Virus record (IMG/VR): IMGVR_UViG_3300034118_000928
Coordinates: 1 to 24,646 of that record
DNA: 24,646 nucleotides
Direction: 5' to 3' (one strand)
Source: a virus
In this document: positions 1 through 7,360 of the stretch, piece by piece
Layout: each line of letters begins with the position of its first letter
How positions within the stretch are numbered: position 1 is the first letter of the stretch
Made by a program: the position numbers and the translations under genes
Notes under the pieces: model-generated
Seen by the model: the letters and a program-made list of their open reading frames with translations, nothing else
Databases searched by the model: none
What the model was told of the DNA's origin: nothing

Positions 1-783
1 GTTCTCCCGCGAGAGGACGGCCCCCGCGCGGGATTCGAAGGCGTCCGGGAACATGTCCGGCTCCCCCTCGAGGAACAGGGCGCGAACGCCCTCGACGCCG
101 AGGGCCTCGAGGGCCTCCGGCTCCAGGAACTCCGGCGCGATCTTCCCCGCGCGATCGTAGGCGCGGGCAAGGTGCCGGTATCGATCGGCGACGTCGTAGC
201 CCCGACCCTGTGCCGTGTCGCGGTACAGGGCCACCATGTCGGCGGCTGTACCCGACCATCCGGCGGTCGTCGGCTCCGGCGTCGTCGCAGGAACGTCCAC
301 GGCCTCGGCGATCGCCGCGAGCGCGCGAGCCTGTCGCGCGATCAGGGCATTCGGGTCTCCGGGGACCGGGACGGCGGAGATGTCGAGGAGGTCGGCGCGG
401 GTGACGCGCCCACGGCTACCGGCGATCGGGCTCGGCTCCATCGCCTGGGTATCCCAGCCGACGGAGACTGAGTGCAGGAATCCGGAGCGGTACTTCGCCT
501 CGATGCTGCGGGCGAAGTCGTCGGACTGGTCGAAGGTGACGTCCGCCATGAGCCGGTCGCCGTCGACGAACACGTCGGCGCGACCGATCGGGGGACGCTG
601 TCCGGAGTAGTCGTGCGCCCAGAGGACGACCGGGTTCCGGCGGTAGTTGTCGAGGTCCCAGGCGTTCATGCCGATCTCGAGCCCGTCGCGGGCGACGCCC
701 TCGGTCGAAGCGACGAACCGGATCGGCGTCCCCTCGCTCTCGGGGGTCTCCGCGCGGGAGATCACACCACGGATGTACTTCAC
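1..783 (-). CDS. HK97-type prohead (capsid maturation) serine protease, C-terminus cut by window edge
   Basis: This is the likely procapsid protease, which cleaves scaffold and capsid precursor during head maturation. The frame is open from a GTG at 783 to the left edge (261 codons, no stop). GGGAGG lies 5 nt before the GTG, and the GTG overlaps the stop of the small upstream ORF (GTGA). Family-like motifs are VVLWAHDYSG (His57, likely catalytic), HSVSVGW (Ser105 or Ser107, likely nucleophile) and LLDISAVPVPGDPNAL (134-147, the usual end of the protease fold). Residues from about 150 on are Ala/Glu-rich and could be a scaffold-like extension. It follows the portal, the normal place for this gene, and a major capsid gene would be expected just beyond the left edge. 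Confidence in the family is high; the exact nucleophile is inferred. Confidence 0.93.
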   Translation of the reverse strand, partial: MKYIRGVISRAETPESEGTPIRFVASTEGVARDGLEIGMNAWDLDNYRRNPVVLWAHDYSGQRPPIGRADVFVDGDRLMADVTFDQSDDFARSIEAKYRSGFLHSVSVGWDTQAMEPSPIAGSRGRVTRADLLDISAVPVPGDPNALIARQARALAAIAEAVDVPATTPEPTTAGWSGTAADMVALYRDTAQGRGYDVADRYRHLARAYDRAGKIAPEFLEPEALEALGVEGVRALFLEGEPDMFPDAFESRAGAVLSREN

Positions 784-917
784 TCTTGCCTCCCGTCGTC
801 CCGCTTCCGGCGGGGAACGACTGTGCGGTCGAGACCGAGGTAGGTCTCGATCGCCCCTAAACAGATTAGCATAGCCTGTCTAATGGCCAAAAGGAGGACG
901 CGTTCACGGTCGCCCAT
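780..917 (-). CDS. Small hypothetical protein, 45 aa, between portal and protease
   Basis: The ATG at 917 opens a 45-codon frame starting MGDRERVLLLAIRQAM and ending in a basic tail (RTVVPRRKR, 32-40). It fills the gap between the portal-MuF stop (3 nt upstream) and the protease, and its TGA overlaps the protease GTG as GTGA, which fits translational coupling. The middle is a hydrophobic/amphipathic helix (LLLAIRQAMLICLGAIETYL, 8-27), too polar overall to be sure of membrane insertion. Small helical proteins of this kind occur in other siphovirus genomes as far as I recall, but I cannot name a family or function. No strong ribosome binding site is visible, so it probably relies on ribosomes ending on the portal gene. 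Confidence 0.6.
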   Translation of the reverse strand: MGDRERVLLLAIRQAMLICLGAIETYLGLDRTVVPRRKRDDGRQE

Positions 918-920
918 GAC

Positions 921-3551
921 CTAGGAGCCCGCCTGCATCGCCGCCCACTCGGTGTCGCTGATCGGGACCATCGTGCACCGGCAGTTGACGACGTTCCGCG
1001 CGCTCGGGAAGTCGCCGGGGTACATCCCCTGCTCCCCGCCGACGGTGAAGGGGTCATCCATCGCGACCGCCTGATCGTGCGCGGCGACGTGATCGGGTCG
1101 CGTGCGGTCGTCGATCGCGGACAGCCACCGCTTCCCGCCGACGACGCCGGACTGTCGCCAGCCCTCCTCCTGCCCACCGTTGACGGCGGTGCCGACCTCG
1201 GTCCGCGCGATCGCCTCCGCACTCGACCGGATGCGGTCGCCCATGATCGTGTTGACGCGGTCGGCGGCTTTGAGGACGTCTTCGCCGGCGGCGATGCTCT
1301 CGCCGAGGGAGACCCGCAGCGCGTCCCACGTCGTCTGATTGACCTCTTCAGCGAAGCGTTGGATCTGCCGCTCCATGAAGCGGACGACGCGCGGGTCGAG
1401 GACGTCGAAGGCCATCCCGACGCCGGTCTGCGCGAGCCCGTCCTGTCCGGCGGCGGCGATGATGTCTCGGTAGATCGGTCGCATCACGACGCGGAACTCC
1501 CGAATCCACCGCGCGAGCTCGAACGGGTTCTCGGCTGCATCCTCGATCGTGCGCGCGCTGCGCTCGCTCTTGACGCGGGCGAGGACCGCCTGCCGTTGTC
1601 GGCGCATGAGGTCGGCGACGGCGTTCCCGAAGCGACGCTCCTCCGGCTCGAGGCGGCGGACCCACGCGGCGAACCGCTCGACGTGTTCGGGGTCGCCGTA
1701 CTCGCGACCGGTGACGACGATCGTCCGCCCGGCTTCCTGTTCGCGCTCGATCTCGAGCTGCTTCCGCTCCGCCCAGGCGCGACCCGGGTCGCCGCCCCAG
1801 AGGTCCCACGCGACGCGACCGGGCGACGGGTAGCCGTCCTCCCCGTCGCTGAAGCCCTCGGCCTCCTTGTCGACCTCGTGGCGAGCGAAGAAGCTCTTCA
1901 TCCGGAGGATCGTCTCCGGCGACACCCGCTCCCGGTTCGCAAGCTGGTTCGCGCGGGCGAGACCGACGGCGGTGCCGCCCGGTCGCCCGTCTTCCTTCCA
2001 CGCGAGCGCGCGGCGGGCGACGGCGGCGATCTCTTCGGTCGGTCGCAGGTCCACGTCGGCGACAGCGCGGTGCGAGCGCGCGAGGTCGTCGAGGTCGTTC
2101 GGCGTGTCGTCTTCGTCGTCGATAGGCGTGTCGTCGATCGGCTGCTGGACCGGCTCCTGCGCTGTTGGGACCTCGCCGGACGTGACTGGCATTGATCCAG
2201 CAGGAACCCACCATGCGTCTCCCCACGACACCGGTTCGAGACCCTGCGACTGTCTGACCTCGTTGACAGTCAAGGTTCCGTTCGACAATGCCGTCGCAGC
2301 ACTTACCGGCGGAACTGTGGAGGAGACTGGACCGAGGCCGCCACTCCCGGTCGGTGCCCACCAGGCGTCACCCCACGGCACCGGGTCGAGACCCTTCGAC
2401 GCCCTCCACTCGTTGGGCAGCATAATTCCAGCGTCTAGCTTCTGGCGTTCGATCTCCCACTTGGCCGCCTCGGCCTCTTGCAGCACCGCGACGCCGGAGA
2501 GGTCGAACTCGACGACATCGGCGACGCCGGGGAAGAGCGGCAACAACTGCTCGGTGAGCTCGGTCGCGATGAAGCGCGCCTCCGGTTGGATCGTGTCCGT
2601 CCAGATCGCGAGCCGCGCATCCGCCTGGTTTGCGTAGGTGCGCTCGCCGCCGACAAGGTCGAGGGGGACGCCGTAGGCGCGGCAGATCTCCTCGAGCGAC
2701 CACTTGAGCGAGCCGAGGTATTCGGCGTCCTTCGGCGTCACCGACAGCGGCTGGAACTTCGCCTCGAAGCGGAGGACGCCCCACCGGTGCGCTTTGTCCG
2801 CGCCCTTGAACCGGCGCGACATTGACTGCTCGAGCCCGCGCGCCTGCTCTTCGGTGAGCGTCTGCCCGTTCGCCGGTTGCACGACGCCGGCCAACTGCAA
2901 GCCGTTCCTGAACATCGCGGCGTTCGAGATCATCGCGGCCCGGCTGGTGTCGGCGGCGATCGCGGCGGAGGCGAGCGGCGACAGCCCGTCGAACTCGTCG
3001 AGCGGGTTCGGGTAGCGCAGCCAGATCACTTCGTCGCGCTCGAAGCGCATCGGCTCCTGGTCGCTCCCGATCTGGTAGAGGAAGTGCGAGACGTAGGCTT
3101 CCTTGTCCGGGACGACGGTGACGCGGTCCGGGCGAGCCCACCACATCTCCATCGGTCGCCCGCGTCGGTTCGTCCCCCGGTCGAGGAAGATGTACGCGGA
3201 CCCCCAGAGGCAGAGGCTGAGCTCCGTCATCTCGACGAGACGCTGAAAGGTCCAGAACGGGTTGACCTTCGCGAGGAGCTCGACGAGCGGGCCGGCGGTC
3301 ACCTTGTCGCGGCGACCGTCGGGACCGACGCGGTAGGCGACGATCGGCAGCGACGACAGGAGCGACGCGCGGATACGCGACGTCGTGTAGACCGCGTTGC
3401 TCGTCTGGATGTACGCGCCGTAGTCGGTCCGGCTCTCCGGCTCGAGACCGAAGCCCGCGAGGTAATTCGTGATGCCGGGATCGGGGACGGAGCCCGGACC
3501 GGTGACGAACGCTCGGGCGACGGTGTCGGCGTATCGACGCATGCGACTCAC
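921..3551 (-). CDS. Portal protein fused to a MuF-type head morphogenesis domain, 876 aa
   Basis: The portal forms the dodecameric ring at one vertex through which DNA is packaged; MuF proteins are minor head components. Residues about 25-400 look like an HK97/SPP1-type portal (SNAVYTTSRIRASLLSSLPI at 51; SLEEICRAYGVPLDLVGG at 285; GIMLPNEWRASKGLDPV at 375). Residues 512-600 are a separate phage head-region domain (LARANQLANRERVSPETI, SFFARHEVDK, GYPSPGRVAWDLWGGDPG). Residues about 670-866 match MuF (AIARTEVGTAVNGG at 780, DDRTRPDHVAAHDQ at 814, SARNVVNCRCTMVPI at 850). GTG at 3551 is preferred because GGGGAGG sits 8 nt upstream and the codon overlaps the TerL stop; ATG at 3542 is the alternative. 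Portal and MuF are usually separate genes, so the fusion with an inserted domain is unusual. At 876 aa it is about twice a normal portal. Confidence 0.93.
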   Translation of the reverse strand: MSRMRRYADTVARAFVTGPGSVPDPGITNYLAGFGLEPESRTDYGAYIQTSNAVYTTSRIRASLLSSLPIVAYRVGPDGRRDKVTAGPLVELLAKVNPFWTFQRLVEMTELSLCLWGSAYIFLDRGTNRRGRPMEMWWARPDRVTVVPDKEAYVSHFLYQIGSDQEPMRFERDEVIWLRYPNPLDEFDGLSPLASAAIAADTSRAAMISNAAMFRNGLQLAGVVQPANGQTLTEEQARGLEQSMSRRFKGADKAHRWGVLRFEAKFQPLSVTPKDAEYLGSLKWSLEEICRAYGVPLDLVGGERTYANQADARLAIWTDTIQPEARFIATELTEQLLPLFPGVADVVEFDLSGVAVLQEAEAAKWEIERQKLDAGIMLPNEWRASKGLDPVPWGDAWWAPTGSGGLGPVSSTVPPVSAATALSNGTLTVNEVRQSQGLEPVSWGDAWWVPAGSMPVTSGEVPTAQEPVQQPIDDTPIDDEDDTPNDLDDLARSHRAVADVDLRPTEEIAAVARRALAWKEDGRPGGTAVGLARANQLANRERVSPETILRMKSFFARHEVDKEAEGFSDGEDGYPSPGRVAWDLWGGDPGRAWAERKQLEIEREQEAGRTIVVTGREYGDPEHVERFAAWVRRLEPEERRFGNAVADLMRRQRQAVLARVKSERSARTIEDAAENPFELARWIREFRVVMRPIYRDIIAAAGQDGLAQTGVGMAFDVLDPRVVRFMERQIQRFAEEVNQTTWDALRVSLGESIAAGEDVLKAADRVNTIMGDRIRSSAEAIARTEVGTAVNGGQEEGWRQSGVVGGKRWLSAIDDRTRPDHVAAHDQAVAMDDPFTVGGEQGMYPGDFPSARNVVNCRCTMVPISDTEWAAMQAGS
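2193..2414 (-). repeat. Duplicated 24-residue segment inside the portal-MuF gene
   Basis: Residues 380-403 (2343-2414) and 430-453 (2193-2264) are two copies of the same segment: NEWRASKGLDPVPWGDAWW and NEVRQSQGLEPVSWGDAWW, followed by related ends. The likeness is also clear in the DNA, so it is an in-frame tandem duplication with a 50-codon period rather than convergence. The motif is typical of the end of a portal clip/crown region. It sits at the junction between the portal and the inserted domain. Confidence 0.85.
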
Positions 3552-4744
3552 AGGAACAACCTCCCCGCTAGACTCGGCGCGCTAAGGTGCATCACCGCGT
3601 AGCGGAGAGCGTCGAGCGCGTGGTCGTGGTCCTTGATCGGCTTGTCCGACTCGGTGCGGGTGCCGTCAGGATACCGGTACGATTCGAACTCCCCGATGAG
3701 GTTCGCGCACGCCGGGTCTACGGTCAGGCCGTCGGCGATCGCGGTCGTGAGCCGACCGATGCCCTCGGTGATCGCGTGGTCGCCCGGGGTGACGTGATAC
3801 CCCAGCCGTCGGAGCTCGAGGATGTAGCCCGCCGCGCTCGGGTCGATGACGACGGTTTCGGCGGCGACGGCGTCGATCGCCTCGCGGATCGCGGCGACGA
3901 TCTCCGCGCTCGAGAGGTTGCGGCGGTAGACCTCGCGGGAGACGTGGACGCGATCGTCGCCCGCCTGGTGGACGGTGAGGATCGCGGTCGGGTTGCGGGT
4001 GCCGACGTCCACGGTGACGAGCGTGCGCCACCCGGTGACGTCGGTCGCGGCGACGTTCGCGACCCGGCTGAAGCCGGGGTAGACGAGCCCGTCGAACGCG
4101 ACGAACTCCGCCTCGATCTCCTGCGCGGCGAACCGCCCGGAGTAGCCGAGCCCGGCGATGTAGTCCTCCGCGTCGATGTACGGGTTGTCGCGGGTCGTGG
4201 CGCGGTAGAGGACATGCTGCGGGGTCGGGTTCGCGACCCACTCGTCGTAGATGATGCGGCGACCCTTCGGCGTCGAGGTAACGAAGAGCGACGGGTTCGC
4301 GCCGTCGCGGATCGCGCCCTTGAGCGCAGACCAGATCGCGCGGTCGGTGACGTACTCGACCTCGTCGATCCACGCCCAGGCGTAGTTCGGACCGCGGACC
4401 CGGCTCTCGTTCTCGAGGGTGGCGAACCGGACCTCCGCCTCGATCGGCGCGGTGATCGTGACGACTCCCCGCTGCTGGTGAAGCTCGAATCGATACCGCT
4501 GCGCGCGCAGTCGCTCGAGGAAGGCGCGCTTCGCCCCGAACTCGAGCATCGGGAAGTCCGGCGCGGCGATGAGCCCGAGCCGGCCCGGGTTGAGGGTCAG
4601 GAGCCGGAGCGCGCGGACGGCCCCGCCGTAGGTCTTCCCGGAGTTGCGACCGGCGACGAAGGCGACGTTCCGGTGGTCATCGAGGATGAACCGACGCTGC
4701 GACGGGTAGAACGTCTCCGCGCGCGGTTCGGCGAGGGCGACCAC
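3548..4744 (-). CDS. terL: Terminase large subunit (packaging ATPase and nuclease), 398 aa
   Basis: TerL is the motor that drives DNA into the procapsid and cuts the concatemer. The ATPase half shows Walker A AGRNSGKT (31-38), Walker B AWAWIDEVE (122-130, Asp127/Glu128) and the coupling motif VTSTPKG (155-161). The RNase H-like nuclease half shows acidic residues in VTVDVGTRNPT (Asp246), VVIDPSAAG (Asp301) and KDHDHALDALRYAV (Asp372/Asp374). Start is GTG at 4744, directly after the TerS stop (TAGGTG), with GAGGG about 10 nt upstream inside terS. The 3' end overlaps the portal start as GTGA. The length is at the short end for the family but all motifs are present. It acts with TerS on the portal vertex. 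Confidence 0.96.
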   Translation of the reverse strand: MVALAEPRAETFYPSQRRFILDDHRNVAFVAGRNSGKTYGGAVRALRLLTLNPGRLGLIAAPDFPMLEFGAKRAFLERLRAQRYRFELHQQRGVVTITAPIEAEVRFATLENESRVRGPNYAWAWIDEVEYVTDRAIWSALKGAIRDGANPSLFVTSTPKGRRIIYDEWVANPTPQHVLYRATTRDNPYIDAEDYIAGLGYSGRFAAQEIEAEFVAFDGLVYPGFSRVANVAATDVTGWRTLVTVDVGTRNPTAILTVHQAGDDRVHVSREVYRRNLSSAEIVAAIREAIDAVAAETVVIDPSAAGYILELRRLGYHVTPGDHAITEGIGRLTTAIADGLTVDPACANLIGEFESYRYPDGTRTESDKPIKDHDHALDALRYAVMHLSAPSLAGRLFL

Positions 4745-5167
4745 CTACTCGCCGCCCTCGGTCGCGGCGATGATGAGCGGGATCGGGCGATCGTCGATGC
4801 TGCCGAGCTTCTGTTCGACCCGGCGGGGAGCGTTGAGACCATCGAGCTCGGCGAGGTCGGCGAGGGCCTTCTGACAGATCGCCGCCGCCTTCTCGTCACC
4901 GGACACCGCCTTGTGATAGTAGGCGGCGTAGATCGACTCGAGCCGATCGCGGTGCAGGTTGCGGTACTCCTCGGCGGGCTCGCGGAGCGTCTCGCGGAGC
5001 GCGGCGAGGACGGCCTTGTGGGCTCCGGATGCGTTCGCGTATCCGAGGGCTTCGGCGATCTCCTCGAACGTCCGCCCGGCCTTGCGCATGCGCAAGGCGT
5101 CCGCCTGCCTCTCGTTGGCGGTCATCCCCCTTGTACTTGCTTTAGGTATACCTCGTGGTCGGGACAT
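4745..5167 (-). CDS. terS: Terminase small subunit, DNA-recognition protein, 140 aa
   Basis: TerS binds the packaging site on phage DNA and hands it to TerL. Residues 20-58 form a helix-turn-helix-like segment (ADALRMRKAGRTFEEIAEAL then GYANASGAHKAVLAAL). A helical stretch follows (REPAEEYRNLHRDRLESIYA, 62-81), as expected for oligomerisation. The ATG at 5167 has GGAGA 5-6 nt upstream, and a promoter-like sequence lies at 5208-5234. It is the first gene after a 1.4-kb non-coding stretch that may hold its target site. Identification rests on the HTH, the size and the position directly before terL. Confidence 0.88.
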   Translation of the reverse strand: MSRPRGIPKASTRGMTANERQADALRMRKAGRTFEEIAEALGYANASGAHKAVLAALRETLREPAEEYRNLHRDRLESIYAAYYHKAVSGDEKAAAICQKALADLAELDGLNAPRRVEQKLGSIDDRPIPLIIAATEGGE

Positions 5168-5207
5168 TGATTCTCCGGCGACAACACTAAGCCGGGGTAT
5201 AGTCCCC

Positions 5208-5234
5208 CTATTAGCAGTATACGCTAAACGTCAA
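5208..5234 (-). promoter_or_regulatory. Putative promoter for the packaging/head operon
   Basis: Read on the minus strand, TTGACG (5234-5229) is followed after 15 bp by TAATAG (5213-5208), preceded by TG at the extended -10 position (TGCTAATAG). A transcript would begin near 5201, about 35 nt before the terS ATG. The -35 lies within CTTGACGTTT, a word shared with the element at 11493-11553. The spacer is 2 bp short of ideal, so the extended -10 matters. A GGGG/CCCC mini-hairpin lies just downstream (5193-5208). Confidence 0.5.
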
Positions 5235-6547
5235 GTCGGCAGAACCGGAGCGACCAGGCGCGAGACGTTCTCGCGTCGCAACGGAACGTCGAGGGGATCG
5301 GTATGACGAGAACAGGGGTGCGTTGGCTAGTCGATCGGCCAGCGATGGCTCGCGGTGAGATGACCAGTCGATCGGCAAGACGCGGACGGCGAAGACACGG
5401 TGTGGTTAGTCGGGCGAGGCGATGCGCGGTGAAATGCCGACGGCATGACCAGTCGCGAGCGGGGTCGAGGGATGGCACAGGACGGACAGAGTCGGCGTGT
5501 CGATAGTGTGAATCGGGACGGCGAGAGTAGTCGACGGGGATCGGTGGGGGCAGGCTTGGCCTGTCGGTCGGGGCGTGGTGGGTCAAGGGAAGGCATGTCG
5601 GCGGGGCTTGTCGTGGTAAGGGACGGGATGTCGCAAGGGGCGGCAAGGCACGGGATGTCGATCGGCGCGCAGGGGTAAGCGGACGGGATGGCATGTCGGC
5701 GGGCGAGGCTGGCGTTGGCTCGGCATGGCTAGTCGAGCGTGTCGTTCCGTTGGGCTGTGGATTGTCGAAGGCGAGGTTAGGACTCGTGTGGTCAAGGGCG
5801 GACCCGGCTTGTCGTTGTGTAGCGTGTGGTGATGGTGTCGTGTGGCCCTGGTCAGTCGTCAGAGACGTAGTGTGCGGGATTGTCTAGTCTGTTGCGGTGT
5901 TCTGTTTCGGCTGGGCTCGAGGGGTGTTGGGTTGTCGTTCGCGGCGATACGCCGTGAGTTGTCGGTCGCAGCGGAAGACGGCGGCGTGGGCTGGCATGTC
6001 GCGTGGTCAGGGATGGCTCGTGGGGGCTAGTCGGGTGTGACGTGACGGCGAGTATTGGCATGAGGTGGCTCGTCGTGCGCTCAGGGGTAGGGGCGGATCG
6101 TGAAGTCGTCATGTTTCGTCTAGGTGCGCTGTGACAAGTCGGCGGCGGTGACTCGGTCAGGATCGTGGTGTCGGCTTGTCCCGGTGCGGTTCGTCGAGGA
6201 TCGTGTTGTCGGTGGTCGCGCAGAGACATGACAAGGCCAGGCCAGTCGGGAGTCCACCTGTCGCGACCGGACGATAGCGCAGGTCGTTGCGCTGACGCCT
6301 TCGCCATATCCGCCGGAAAGGATCGGCGTGACCCGGGAGGAGTACCGGGAGGCGTTGACGCTATCGTCCGGTCGCGACTGGTCGGCTCCGTGTGGGCACG
6401 ACTTGCGTAGTCGCTCGCGATGGCATGTCGAGCATAGTCGATCGATCTGTGGCGCGCAGGTACGACAAGGTTGGTGTTGTCGATCGCCGGGATGCGGGCC
6501 GATGGTGCTGCGAGAGGGGTAGTCGCCAGCGTCGTGTCGGATCGTGA
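5235..6547. other. Long non-coding control region, rich in YAGTCG and GGSATGTCG words
   Basis: No credible gene was found here. The plus strand is G-rich and C-poor, and open frames on the minus strand are Pro/Arg/Ser-rich with no ribosome binding site. TAGTCG occurs at 5328, 5407, 5528, 5730, 6028, 6408, 6435 and 6520, and CAGTCG at 5365, 5450, 5853 and 6243: 12 hits where well under one is expected for random sequence of this length. GGCATGTCG occurs at 5592, 5690, 5993 and 6422, and GGGATGTCG at 5625 and 5652. ATGACCAGTCG occurs twice (5360, 5445). The region separates the early operon end from terS, so a packaging site, replication origin or regulator-binding array are the reasonable candidates. 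None is proven. Confidence 0.7.
6254..6384. repeat. Perfect 20-bp inverted repeat enclosing nested hairpins
   Basis: GTCGCGACCGGACGATAGCG (6260-6279) is repeated as its exact reverse complement at 6359-6378, and pairing resumes outside one mismatch (6256-6258 with 6380-6382). Inside are a second stem (6295-6300 with 6350-6355, extendable by wobble pairs), a hairpin of CGCC/GGCG plus ATCC/GGAT (6302-6328), and a hairpin CCCGG/CCGGG (6332-6349). Together these make a branched, multi-stem fold about 120 nt long. It contains no convincing gene and no U-tract, so it is not a standard terminator. It could be a structured RNA, a DNA cruciform at an origin, or a packaging signal. Confidence 0.8.
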
Positions 6548-6578
6548 CCGGGGGCGCGGGACGATGCCCGGCCCCCGG
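6548..6578 (-). terminator. GC-rich hairpin after the last early gene, possible terminator
   Basis: CCGGGGGC (6548-6555) pairs with GCCCCCGG (6571-6578), and CGGG/CCCG continue the stem with a single bulged base and a 6-nt loop. It lies 10 nt beyond the stop of the last early gene. There is no U-tract on the minus strand, so intrinsic termination is plausible for a high-GC host but not certain. Confidence 0.6.
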
Positions 6579-6587
6579 CAGATAACG

Positions 6588-7349
6588 CTAGAGGCGGTCG
6601 AACCCGACGACCTTGAACTGTCCGTGTGACTGCGAGCGGAGCGCGCCGAGGCCGCTATCCTGCAAGTAGAGGAGGATGTGCCGCCACTGGTCGCCGGTGA
6701 TGCGCTCCTTTCCGTCGGCGGGGTCGATGATCGAGCGGATCACGAACGAGATCCGGGGGCGTTCGCAGTAGTCGTACTGGGTCAGGGTCGAGCGGCTGCC
6801 CTGCGGCCCGCTGACGACACCGTGCTGGGTCCAGGTGCCGTCCGGCTCCCGGCGACCGAGGTGCACCTTCTGCCCCTCGACGAAAACCCACTCGCTGATC
6901 GCGTTCTTTGCGCCCTTCTTCGTCTTCCCCCACCGGTCGCCGGCGTAGAGGACGGCGACGGCTTCCTTCACGCCGGACTTGATCTGCCGGGTCTCGATGA
7001 ACAGTCCGTTCTCGTCGCGTTTGAACGTGTTCCCGTGACGCTCCGCCCCGACCTTTTCCGACGCGGCGATGATCTCGTCGAGGGTCGCCGTCTCCGGCGT
7101 CTCGACGCCGAGGTCGAGCAGGGTCTGCCGGACGATGCTCGCGAGCTCGGCGTCCGAATCAGGGCCGAGGCCCATCTTCGACCGGATCCACCCGGCGATC
7201 AGGTCTGGCTTCTGCGGGACGCCCCCCATGACCTTGTCGGTGAACTGGCAGTCGACGCGATAGCGGACGTACATCTTGTCGGTGTCGGTGTCGAAGATCC
7301 CGATGATCGGGGTCGCGTCGGTGATCGGGCGATCGCTGACGATGGTCAT
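6588..7349 (-). CDS. Phage protein with Cas7/RAMP-like features, 253 aa, function unknown
   Basis: I do not recognise a named family. Three segments, in order, resemble landmarks of the Cas7-type RAMP fold: FIETRQIKSGVKEAVAVL (117-134), at the place and with the pattern of the family's I-P-G-S-S-x-K-G-A-x-R motif; QYDYCERPRISFVIRSI (191-207), like the Y-E-R-V-x-P-G-x-x-F-x-F-x-I strand; and GLGALRSQSHGQF (233-245) near the C-terminus, like the glycine-rich loop G-x-G-x-x-R-x-x-G-F-G. A charged helical insert lies at about 55-105. ATG at 7349 has GAGGAG 8 nt upstream. It is the last gene of the early/replication block, behind an unknown helical protein and RusA, with no cas neighbours. An unrelated phage nucleic-acid-binding protein with a similar glycine-rich end is the main alternative. 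Confidence 0.88.
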   Translation of the reverse strand: MTIVSDRPITDATPIIGIFDTDTDKMYVRYRVDCQFTDKVMGGVPQKPDLIAGWIRSKMGLGPDSDAELASIVRQTLLDLGVETPETATLDEIIAASEKVGAERHGNTFKRDENGLFIETRQIKSGVKEAVAVLYAGDRWGKTKKGAKNAISEWVFVEGQKVHLGRREPDGTWTQHGVVSGPQGSRSTLTQYDYCERPRISFVIRSIIDPADGKERITGDQWRHILLYLQDSGLGALRSQSHGQFKVVGFDRL

Positions 7350-7360
7350 GTGATTCTCCT

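Noticed and set aside
1077-2361. Long frames on both strands within the portal-MuF gene
   Set aside because: They lie in other frames of a gene with strong homology-like motifs and have shadow composition.
3587-5170. A 527-codon plus-strand open frame opposite the terminase genes
   Set aside because: The minus strand encodes all TerL motifs here; the plus frame is an Arg/Asp/Val-rich shadow.
5224-6307. Open frames on the minus strand in the non-coding region (156 and 151 codons) and several on the plus strand
   Set aside because: They are Pro/Arg/Ser-rich or Val/Cys-rich low-complexity translations caused by the strong G/C strand bias, without ribosome binding sites or recognisable folds.
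5200-6590. Possible tRNA or CRISPR array in the gene-free region
   Set aside because: No cloverleaf with an anticodon arm and no regularly spaced identical repeats were found; the repeated words are short and irregularly spaced.
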